The position numbers and the translations under genes are program-made. A stretch of 31,464 bases of DNA from Bacillota bacterium (GTDB lineage: Bacteria > Bacillota > Negativicutes > Sporomusales > Sporomusaceae): positions 1-31,464 of the forward strand of contig JAEZVB010000140.1 of the NCBI GenBank assembly GCA_023443285.1, read 5' to 3'. Shown piece by piece: positions 17,212-23,837 of this stretch (positions within the stretch are counted from its first letter, which is position 1; every line of letters starts with the position of its first letter). The notes beneath the pieces are model-generated. The model searched no databases and was not told the DNA's origin. It saw only the letters and a program-made list of their open reading frames with translations.

Positions 17212-18607
17212 ATTATTAATCATAGATGACGAAGAACCGATATGCTCTTCACTCGCGTTTGCACTTGAAAATGAGTATGAAGTTTATACCGCAACCAATG
17301 AAGAAGTTGCACTAGAATTATTTACAGCTCAGGAATTTGATCTTGTGCTATTGGATTTGCGGTTAGGCAAAACAGATGGTTTAGAAGTGTTAACAAAAAT
17401 AAAAGAACTCAGACCGTCAGCAATGGTAATAATTATGACAGCCTATGGCAGCATCCAATCTTCTGTGGCTGCTATGAAGCAAGGTGCATTTTACTATATT
17501 ACGAAACCTATTAATATGGAAGAATTGCGGGTTTTATTAGAGAATGCAACTAACTATCTCAAGTTAAGTAGCCGGGTCGAACATTATGCTGACAAGCTTT
17601 TCCGTGAGTACGAACAGACCGGAATAATAGGCAGATCTCAGGCCGTACGCAATGTATTTACTTTGATTGAAAAAGTGAGAAATACGGATACAAATGTAAT
17701 GATTACTGGGGAGACCGGTACTGGTAAAGAACTAGTAGCTCGTGCCATACATTTTACTGGTAATAGAAAAAATGAACCATTTGAAGTAATTAATTGTGCT
17801 GCAATACCCCCAAATTTACTTGAAAGTGAATTGTTTGGACATGAACGAGGTGCTTTCACTGGTGCGTTACAAAGAAAGCGAGGAATTTTTGAGTTAGCTG
17901 ATAAAGGAACCTTATTTCTTGATGAGATTTGCGAGATGGATATAAATTTACAATCTAAACTCCTTAGGGCGGTACAGCAAAAGGAGATTACCCCTGTAGG
18001 AGCCACTATAAGTAAAAAAGTGGATGCTCGCATAATCTGTGCTACCAACAGGGATTTTGCCAATGAAATTTCCGCAGGGAGATTTCGTGAAGACCTTTTT
18101 TATCGGCTCAATGTTATTAATATCCATCTGTTTCCGTTGCGGGAACGGTTAGAGGATGTTCCATTATTAGTAGAACATTTTATTTCCAAATATAATCGAA
18201 AAATCGGGAAAGCTATTGCAGGCATAAACCAGCAAGCGTTAGAGGTCTTATGCAGATATTCATTTAAAGGCAATGTTCGCGAATTGGAAAATATTATTGA
18301 GAGAATGCTTGTGCTTAGTGATGGTTCTTATATTGGTGTTGAAGACTTGCCTACAGAGGTATGTCTAGGGCAAGCCATGAAGCCAAGTAATTCTAAGACC
18401 TTAATTCCGGTGTATGTCGGGGAATGTATGCAGGCGATTGAGCAAAAGGTAATTTTGCATACACTCAAATTCTTAAACGGTAATCGTCGGGAAACCGCAA
18501 AAATGTTAGATATTAGTGAACGGAGCCTAAGATATAAACTTAAAGAATATAGCTTGGAACCGGAAAAAAATGCAGAGGCTGCAAAAAATGCCACGTTAAA
18601 TATGTAA
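17204..18607 (+). CDS. NtrC-family sigma-54-dependent response regulator
   Basis: A transcription activator of 467 residues. The receiver domain (1-120) has D8/D9, phosphoacceptor D51 and K101. The AAA+ sigma-54 activation domain (about 140-370) has Walker A GETGTGKE (169-176), the sigma-54-contacting GAFTGA loop (216-221) and Walker B GTLFLDEI (235-242). A Fis-type helix-turn-helix lies at the C-terminus (about 415-450; GNRRETAKMLDISERSLRYKL). I chose ATG 17204, preceded by AGAGGTG; it overlaps the kinase stop by 8 nt, so the pair is co-translated. A canonical sigma-54 promoter begins 94 nt after its stop and drives gltS-ftcD-fchA, which is therefore the probable target. Confidence 0.95.
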   Translation: MFKLLIIDDEEPICSSLAFALENEYEVYTATNEEVALELFTAQEFDLVLLDLRLGKTDGLEVLTKIKELRPSAMVIIMTAYGSIQSSVAAMKQGAFYYITKPINMEELRVLLENATNYLKLSSRVEHYADKLFREYEQTGIIGRSQAVRNVFTLIEKVRNTDTNVMITGETGTGKELVARAIHFTGNRKNEPFEVINCAAIPPNLLESELFGHERGAFTGALQRKRGIFELADKGTLFLDEICEMDINLQSKLLRAVQQKEITPVGATISKKVDARIICATNRDFANEISAGRFREDLFYRLNVINIHLFPLRERLEDVPLLVEHFISKYNRKIGKAIAGINQQALEVLCRYSFKGNVRELENIIERMLVLSDGSYIGVEDLPTEVCLGQAMKPSNSKTLIPVYVGECMQAIEQKVILHTLKFLNGNRRETAKMLDISERSLRYKLKEYSLEPEKNAEAAKNATLNM

Positions 18608-18622
18608 AATAATATATTGAGC

Positions 18623-18647
18623 CTGCAATTTTTGCCGGATCTTGCAG
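18623..18647 (+). promoter_or_regulatory. Candidate enhancer site for the sigma-54 activator
   Basis: A perfect 6-bp inverted repeat, CTGCAA (18623-18628) and TTGCAG (18642-18647), with a 13-nt spacer. Its centre is about 93 nt before the predicted sigma-54 start, a normal position for an NtrC-type upstream activating site. It is the clearest dyad between the regulator gene and the promoter. Assignment is inference. Confidence 0.45.
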
Positions 18648-18700
18648 ACGCACAGTTGAAAACAGCTTGAAACCCCCATGATTTTGCTGAATAAAGAGTA

Positions 18701-18718
18701 TTGGCACAATAATTGCAA
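18701..18718 (+). promoter_or_regulatory. Sigma-54 (-24/-12) promoter of gltS-ftcD-fchA
   Basis: TTGGCACAATAATTGCAA has the GG (18703-18704) and GC (18715-18716) elements exactly 10 nt apart and matches the consensus TGGCAC-N5-TTGCA fully. The start should lie near 18728, about 32 nt before gltS. The preceding gene encodes a GAFTGA-type activator. Confidence 0.9.
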
Positions 18719-18759
18719 TATAGTTATGTGCGCGCGCAAAATAATGGAGGTGAAGCATT

Positions 18760-19998
18760 ATGGGTTTTGAGTATGCAGGTACGCTTTTGACAATGAAATT
18801 GGATTTAGTTGCAACAACAGCTTTGGCTGCAGTACTACTTATGATGGGTTATGGTATTAGGAAAAAAATTAGTTTCTTTGAAAAGTTTTGTATACCGGCT
18901 CCTGTAATTGGCGGTTTTGCATTTGCACTTCTGGCTCTTGCTTTTAAACAAACAGGTGCACTTGGTTTTAAGATGGATATCACTTTACAATCGCCTTTTA
19001 TGGTTGCATTCTTTACAACAGTTGGTTTAGGCGGAAGCCTGGGGCTTCTGCGTAAAGGTGGAGTAGCTCTTATAATTTATCTGGTAACATGCTGGGCTAT
19101 CGCTGTATTCCAAAATGCCTTTGGAGCCTCGTTGGCATACCTGTTAGGACTTCATCCGGTATTAGGAGTCATGGCTGGTGCGGTATCCCTAGAGGGCGGA
19201 CACGGTGCTGCAGCTGCGTTTGGTCCTACTGCCGAACAACTTGGGGTAAAAGGAGCCACAGCGGTGGCTATTGCTTCAGCAACATATGGTTTGATTGCCG
19301 GAAGTTTACTTGGGGGACCAACTGCAAAATGGCTAATTGATAAGTATAAAGTAACTGTTACAACTAGTTCGGAAAAATACGAAAGCTATCAAGATGCTGT
19401 TGGCGCTAGCAATGAAGATGAGAAAGTGACCAGTCGCAGTATTTTAAGTATGCTTGCCTTAGTTCTGGTAGTAATGGCAGTGGGTAGCTGGGTATCAGGC
19501 TATATCAAGCAAATAACAGGTTTTGTTCTTCCGGGCTATGTGGGAGCCATGTTTATAGCCGTTATTTTCCGTAACCTAAATGATGCTTTTGGTTGGGTAA
19601 AGCTTCGTTTGACACCTATTGACATTATCGCGGATGTTTCTATTGGAATGTTCCTTACTATGGCTATGATGGGTCTTAAGATTTGGGAATTATATGATTT
19701 GGCAATACCGCTAGTTATTATTCTCGTGTTACAGACAATTATGGTTTTGTGTATTTCTGTGTTTGTACTTTTCCGCTTGCTGGGTAAAGATTATGACGCT
19801 GCTGTCATATGTGCGGGACTCATGGGGCATGGTTTAGGGGCAACTCCTAATGCGGTTGCTAATATGGGGGCAGTATGCGAACGGTATGGAGTGATGTCGC
19901 ACAAAGCGTTTCTGATTGTTCCACTCTGCGGTGCAGTCTTAATTGACCTTGTGGGAATACCTAATATTGTATGGTTTATTAACTATTTAGCGAAATAA
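18760..19998 (+). CDS. gltS: Sodium/glutamate symporter GltS family
   Basis: A Na+-coupled glutamate carrier family protein of 412 residues with about ten membrane helices in two inverted halves. The two pore-loop motifs are visible: SLEGGHGAAAAFGPT (GGHG at 146-149) and LMGHGLGATPNAVANM (MGHGLGATP from 355). GGAGGTGA precedes the ATG by 6 nt. It is first in the sigma-54 operon with ftcD and fchA. That context raises two options that sequence cannot separate: uptake of glutamate or formiminoglutamate, or release of the glutamate that FtcD produces. Confidence 0.93.
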   Translation: MGFEYAGTLLTMKLDLVATTALAAVLLMMGYGIRKKISFFEKFCIPAPVIGGFAFALLALAFKQTGALGFKMDITLQSPFMVAFFTTVGLGGSLGLLRKGGVALIIYLVTCWAIAVFQNAFGASLAYLLGLHPVLGVMAGAVSLEGGHGAAAAFGPTAEQLGVKGATAVAIASATYGLIAGSLLGGPTAKWLIDKYKVTVTTSSEKYESYQDAVGASNEDEKVTSRSILSMLALVLVVMAVGSWVSGYIKQITGFVLPGYVGAMFIAVIFRNLNDAFGWVKLRLTPIDIIADVSIGMFLTMAMMGLKIWELYDLAIPLVIILVLQTIMVLCISVFVLFRLLGKDYDAAVICAGLMGHGLGATPNAVANMGAVCERYGVMSHKAFLIVPLCGAVLIDLVGIPNIVWFINYLAK

Positions 19999-20045
19999 GT
20001 AATTTGAAATATTAAAATAGTGAACGTGTAAGAGGAGGAGCATTT

Positions 20046-20939
20046 ATGGCTAAACTTGTAGAATGTGTACCTAATTTTAGTGAGGGACGCAAGCCAGAAG
20101 TAATTGACGCAATAGTGGCAGAGGTTCAGAAAGTCGAGGGGGTAAAACTTCTTGATGTGAAACCAGATGCCAGCCATAATCGAGTAGTAGTGACTTTTGT
20201 AGGTGAGCCCCAGGCTGCTAAGCAAGCCGCTTTTAATGCTTGCGCCAAAGCTACAGAACTTATTGATATGGAGAAGCAGCAAGGTGAACATCCTCGTATT
20301 GGGGCAACTGATGTAATTCCATTTATTCCGGTAAGTGAGGTTACGTTAGAAGAATGTGTACAGCTTGCCAATGAACTTGGAGAGGAAATTGCGGAAAAGC
20401 TAAATATACCAATTTATCTTTATGAAGCGGCCGCTAAGACTCCGGCAAGGAAAAAATTGCCTGATGTACGCAAAGGACAATACGAAGGACTCAAAGAGGA
20501 GATTGTAAAACCAGAGCGCCATCCCGATTTTGGACCAGCAAAAATGCATCCAACTGCGGGAGCAACTGTTGTTGGAGCACGTCAATTCTTAATTGCTTAT
20601 AATATTAATCTTGATACAAGCGATGTGAATATTGCTAAGAAGATTGCCAATGCTATCCGTGAAGCCAAAGGTGGCTACCGCGATGTTCGGGCTATGGGAG
20701 TTATGATTGAAGAACGTAATATGGCTCAAGTAACCATCAACATGGTGGATTATACCGGAACTCCGCTGCACCGGGTATTTGAAACTGTTAAATTTGAAGC
20801 TGCTCGGTACGGGGTAAGTGTAATTGGTAGTGAAATCGTAGGACTTACTCCTATGCAGGCTCTCTTAGATGCAGCTGAATTCTATTTGCGGCTTGAAGGG
20901 TTTGAGCGAAAACAGGTTATGGAAACAAATTTATCTTAA
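20046..20939 (+). CDS. ftcD: Glutamate formimidoyltransferase
   Basis: Transfers the formimino group of N-formimino-L-glutamate to tetrahydrofolate, giving 5-formimino-THF and glutamate (EC 2.1.2.5). At 297 residues it is the transferase alone, without the cyclodeaminase half found in the animal fusion. It begins AKLVECVPNFSEGRKPEVI and has HNRVVVTF (44-51) and HPRIGATDVIPFIPV (82-96), with the catalytic-position histidine at 82. KMHPTAGATVVGAR follows. AGAGGAGGAG lies 5-6 nt before the ATG. It lies 47 nt after gltS and 12 nt before fchA, so the three form one operon. Confidence 0.96.
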   Translation: MAKLVECVPNFSEGRKPEVIDAIVAEVQKVEGVKLLDVKPDASHNRVVVTFVGEPQAAKQAAFNACAKATELIDMEKQQGEHPRIGATDVIPFIPVSEVTLEECVQLANELGEEIAEKLNIPIYLYEAAAKTPARKKLPDVRKGQYEGLKEEIVKPERHPDFGPAKMHPTAGATVVGARQFLIAYNINLDTSDVNIAKKIANAIREAKGGYRDVRAMGVMIEERNMAQVTINMVDYTGTPLHRVFETVKFEAARYGVSVIGSEIVGLTPMQALLDAAEFYLRLEGFERKQVMETNLS

Positions 20940-20951
20940 GAGGAGTAGACG

Positions 20952-21578
20952 ATGCTTGCTGAAAAAACTATCTTAGCGTTTACAGACGAGCTAGCTTCTA
21001 ATTCGCCGGCACCAGGTGGTGGAAGTATATCGGCCTTAGCAGGGACTTTAGGGGCAGCTTTAACTGCTATGGTTTGCCGTCTTACTATTGGAAATGAGAA
21101 ATATAATGATGTACAAAATGAAGTCAAGGAAATGCTTGCTAAGGCAGATGAGCTTACTCAAAAGTTAACAAACTATATTGATGAAGACACCGCTGCATTC
21201 AATAAGGTTATGGATGCTTATCGGATGCCGAAGGAAACGGATGAGCAAAAGGGTGCTCGTTCGCAGGCCATTCAAAAGGCGATGGAAAATGCAGCTAGTC
21301 TGCCGCTGAGTGTGGCTGAATGTTGTCTTGAGATTATCGAGATGGCCGAGCGAGTCATTATTATCGGAAATACTAACGCAGCCAGTGATGCGGCAGTTTC
21401 AGGTCTAATGGCTTATGCAGGACTTAATGGGGCACTGTACAATGTGCGCATTAATCTTCCGTCTATAAAAGATAAGCAATTTGTTGAGAATGCGTGTGCT
21501 AAAGTTAAGCAAATCAAGGTACAGGCTGATGCAGCTTATGTTGTACTAACGGCAACTGCTGACAAAGCAATAGGGTAA
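20952..21578 (+). CDS. fchA: Formimidoyltetrahydrofolate cyclodeaminase
   Basis: Converts 5-formimino-THF to 5,10-methenyl-THF and ammonia (EC 4.3.1.4). At 208 residues it has the length of the stand-alone clostridial enzyme. The glycine-rich SNSPAPGGGSISALAGTLGA (19-38) is characteristic, and the rest is all-helical. The start ATG has AGAGGAG 5-6 nt upstream and follows ftcD by 12 nt. In an anaerobe the methenyl-THF can enter one-carbon metabolism and, through formate, the acetyl-CoA pathway; whether this organism is an acetogen cannot be told from the window. Confidence 0.93.
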   Translation: MLAEKTILAFTDELASNSPAPGGGSISALAGTLGAALTAMVCRLTIGNEKYNDVQNEVKEMLAKADELTQKLTNYIDEDTAAFNKVMDAYRMPKETDEQKGARSQAIQKAMENAASLPLSVAECCLEIIEMAERVIIIGNTNAASDAAVSGLMAYAGLNGALYNVRINLPSIKDKQFVENACAKVKQIKVQADAAYVVLTATADKAIG

Positions 21579-21633
21579 TAAAAAAGAACGTTTAAAGAGT
21601 ACTTATAAACTATTGCTAGACTATCAACCATAA

Positions 21634-21667
21634 CAAAGGGCTGAACTCATTTGAGTTCAGCCCTTTG
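21634..21667 (+). terminator. Intrinsic terminator between fchA and uxaC
   Basis: A 15-16-bp perfect stem (21634-21649 with 21652-21667), CAAAGGGCTGAACTCA and its complement, has a very small loop. T-tracts on both sides are poor. It lies between convergent genes and probably ends transcription from both. Confidence 0.75.
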
Positions 21668-21693
21668 CAGAGCAAAGAATAGGTGTTCGACAA

Positions 21694-23100
21694 TTAATTT
21701 TCAATGCCAAAATAGTTATTGGCATTATTAAAGCAGATATTCTGTACAACAGCTCCTAAGAAGGCAATGTCGTTGGGGAATTCGCCGGCCTCCACCCATT
21801 CGCCGATAAGGTTGCAGAGGATGCGGCGGAAGTATTCATGACGAGTATAGGAGAGGAAGCTGCGCGAATCTGTCAGCATACCTACAAAGCGGCTTAACAG
21901 GCCAAGATTAGCTAAGGCCACCAGCTGTTTGATCATGCCGTCTTTTTGGTCATTAAACCACCAGCCTGAGCCAAACTGCATTTTGCCAGGAATGCCATTA
22001 CCTTGGAAACAGCCGATCATGGTGCCAAGTAATTCGTTGTCGCGGGGATTTAAGCAATAAAGGATAGTTTTTGGTAATTCATCAGTGGAATCTAAGGCGT
22101 CAAGAAATTTCGCAAGTGGTTCTGCAAGGGTATAGTCAGCTATTGCATCAAAACCGGTGTCGGGTCCTAGGAGTTTTAGCAAGCGGGAATTGTTATTTCT
22201 AATAGTCCCCATGTGAAGCTGCATAGCCCAGCCTAGATGGGCATATTGTCTGCCCAGGAACAACAGAATGTTGGTTTTATATAAAGCCACTTCATTGTCA
22301 GATAATGATTGACCCTTGAGTGCTTTTTGGAAAACGGCATCAGCCTGTGCGTCTGTTCCTGCTGCAAATACTATCGGGTCTAATGCATGGTCGGAAAGGC
22401 GGCAGCCAACCTGATGGAAGAATTCAAGGCGCTGCTTTAACGCTGCCTTAACTGTATCGAGATTTTTAATGTCAGTGCCAGATACTTTTGCTAGTTTGGC
22501 AAGCCAGTCAGTAAAACCGGGTTTTTCAATATTGAAACTTTTGTCTGGGCGGAATGTAGGTAGAACTTTTGTGGTAAAGGAAGCGTCTTTCGCCAGGGCA
22601 ATATGATGCTCTAAGGAGTCTGCCGGATCATCTGTTGTGCAGATAACTTTGACATTAGAACGCTCAATCAAACCACGGGCTCTGAACTCGTCCTTTCCAA
22701 GCATGGCATTACATTTTTCCCAGATTTCTTCAGCAGTTGTCGGTGATAATACTTTATCAATACCAAAGTACTCTTTTAATTCTAAATGAGTCCAGTGAAA
22801 AAGTGGATTACCCAGGCATTGCGGCATGGTTTCAGCCCATTTCATGAACTTTTCTTTGTCAGGGGCATCACCGGTTATGTAGCGTTCTTCTACGCCATTG
22901 CTACGCAGCGCCCGCCATTTATAATGGTCACCGCCTAACCAAACTTCGGTAATATTTCTATATTGCTTGTTTTCTGCAATTTCCTGAGAGCTTAGATGGC
23001 AGTGATAATCGAAGATCGGCATGCTTTTCGCATAATCATGATACAAGGTTTCGGCTGTTTTGTTGGTTAACAAAAAGTTTTCATCCATAAAAGGTTTCAT
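21694..23100 (-). CDS. uxaC: Glucuronate (uronate) isomerase
   Basis: Interconverts D-glucuronate with D-fructuronate and D-galacturonate with D-tagaturonate (EC 5.3.1.12), the first step of hexuronate breakdown. At 468 residues it has the usual length of this amidohydrolase-fold family. The N-terminus MKPFMDENFLLTNKTAETLY and the metal-binding FDYHCHL segment are typical, as are WLGGDHYKWRALRSNGV and a C-terminal LTDSRSFLSYTRHEYFRRIL stretch. CAGGAGGC precedes the ATG by 6 nt. No uxaA/B, uxuA/B or kdg genes are adjacent, so the gene stands alone. An 8-bp palindrome 64 nt upstream may be an operator. Confidence 0.96.
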   Translation of the reverse strand: MKPFMDENFLLTNKTAETLYHDYAKSMPIFDYHCHLSSQEIAENKQYRNITEVWLGGDHYKWRALRSNGVEERYITGDAPDKEKFMKWAETMPQCLGNPLFHWTHLELKEYFGIDKVLSPTTAEEIWEKCNAMLGKDEFRARGLIERSNVKVICTTDDPADSLEHHIALAKDASFTTKVLPTFRPDKSFNIEKPGFTDWLAKLAKVSGTDIKNLDTVKAALKQRLEFFHQVGCRLSDHALDPIVFAAGTDAQADAVFQKALKGQSLSDNEVALYKTNILLFLGRQYAHLGWAMQLHMGTIRNNNSRLLKLLGPDTGFDAIADYTLAEPLAKFLDALDSTDELPKTILYCLNPRDNELLGTMIGCFQGNGIPGKMQFGSGWWFNDQKDGMIKQLVALANLGLLSRFVGMLTDSRSFLSYTRHEYFRRILCNLIGEWVEAGEFPNDIAFLGAVVQNICFNNANNYFGIEN

Positions 23101-23163
23101 AACTTGCCTCCTGTTTCACAAAAAAATTACAATATTATTCTTAATAATACTACTAAATTTATT

Positions 23164-23171
23164 ACACGTGT
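23164..23171 (-). promoter_or_regulatory. Palindrome upstream of uxaC
   Basis: ACACGTGT is a perfect 8-bp palindrome in an AT-rich leader between uxaC and the divergent ferredoxin promoter. It could bind a GntR- or LacI-type uronate repressor. No such regulator is in the window. Confidence 0.25.
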
Positions 23172-23273
23172 TAGTGAATTTTATATAACTTATTGTGTTT
23201 TTTTTAGAAATTAGTTTTCTTTTTTAGTCTAAAGACAGGCATACTGTATAATGGTATGATCACAAATAATCTC

Positions 23274-23302
23274 TTGACAGCAGTGATATATTTACGTATA
23301 CT
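23274..23302 (+). promoter_or_regulatory. Strong sigma-A promoter upstream of the [2Fe-2S] ferredoxin
   Basis: TTGACA (23274-23279), a 17-nt spacer, then TATACT (23297-23302): near-perfect housekeeping consensus. The start should be near 23309, about 93 nt before the coding region. Confidence 0.8.
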
Positions 23303-23334
23303 CAATTAATAAATAATTATACTTTGTGACGTAG

Positions 23335-23378
23335 AAGTCGCTACCCTATACCGAATTGGTATGGGTTAGCGACTTTTT
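23335..23378 (+). terminator. Intrinsic terminator inside the ferredoxin leader (attenuator or small-RNA terminator)
   Basis: An 18-bp stem with one mismatch (23335-23352 with 23358-23375) has a 5-nt loop and ends in five T. It lies between the TTGACA/TATACT promoter and the ferredoxin ribosome site. Because the upstream gene is divergent, only transcripts from that promoter meet it in the terminating direction. A weak alternative pairing, GTAG (23331-23334) with CTAC (23341-23344), overlaps the 5' arm. Either readthrough is controlled, or a small RNA of about 70 nt is made. Confidence 0.7.
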
Positions 23379-23401
23379 ATATTAATAAGGAGGAGTGAAC
23401 T

Positions 23402-23710
23402 ATGAATAAACCCAAGCAGCATATTTTTGTGTGTACAAGCTCCCGGCCTAATGGTCAACAAAAAGGCCATTGTCACACGAAAGACGGCGTGGAAATTGTC
23501 GCGAATTTTATGGAGGAGATTGAGGAACGTGAATTAGGAGGAGAGGTTTTTGTAACAAACACCGGTTGTTTCGGGATTTGTGATAAGGGACCGATTGTTG
23601 TTGTCTATCCGGATAATATATGGTATGGTTCAGTAAGCCCAGACGATGTGGAAGCCATAATGGATGAGCATATCGAGGGCGGTGTACCAGTAGCCCGTTT
23701 GATAATATAA
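23402..23710 (+). CDS. [2Fe-2S] ferredoxin, thioredoxin-like (Clostridium pasteurianum type)
   Basis: A small electron carrier of 102 residues with a thioredoxin-like fold. It closely resembles the C. pasteurianum [2Fe-2S] ferredoxin as I remember it, including HIFVCTS at the N-terminus and NTGCFGICDKGPIVVVYP in the middle. The four ligand positions of that protein, C11, C24, C56 and C60, are all present in the same numbering. The extra cysteine at position 14 of the clostridial protein is serine here. GGAGGAG lies 6 nt before the ATG. Expression must pass the leader terminator. Its redox partner is not evident from the neighbours. Confidence 0.93.
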   Translation: MNKPKQHIFVCTSSRPNGQQKGHCHTKDGVEIVANFMEEIEERELGGEVFVTNTGCFGICDKGPIVVVYPDNIWYGSVSPDDVEAIMDEHIEGGVPVARLII

Positions 23711-23732
23711 TAAGTATTAATCTCGTATAATG

Positions 23733-23763
23733 CTGCCGGGGAAACTCCTTTCGGCAGTTTTTT
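23733..23763 (+). terminator. Intrinsic terminator of the ferredoxin gene
   Basis: CTGCCG (23733-23738) pairs with CGGCAG (23752-23757), with partial pairing inside the loop, followed by six T. Confidence 0.75.
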
Positions 23764-23778
23764 CTTGTTTGCTTTACA

Positions 23779-23806
23779 TTGAATTTTGGCAAATAACGGG
23801 TATAAT
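23779..23806 (+). promoter_or_regulatory. Sigma-A promoter of topB
   Basis: TTGAAT (23779-23784), a 16-nt spacer, then a perfect TATAAT (23801-23806). The predicted start is about 25 nt before topB. Confidence 0.6.
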
Positions 23807-23837
23807 AAGAGCTGTATATTTTATAGTGAGGTTTAAC

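Noticed and set aside
23730..23837. Upstream extension of the topB frame
   Set aside because: It runs through the ferredoxin terminator and the topB promoter; the type IA start MSKIVVLAEKPS is at 23838.
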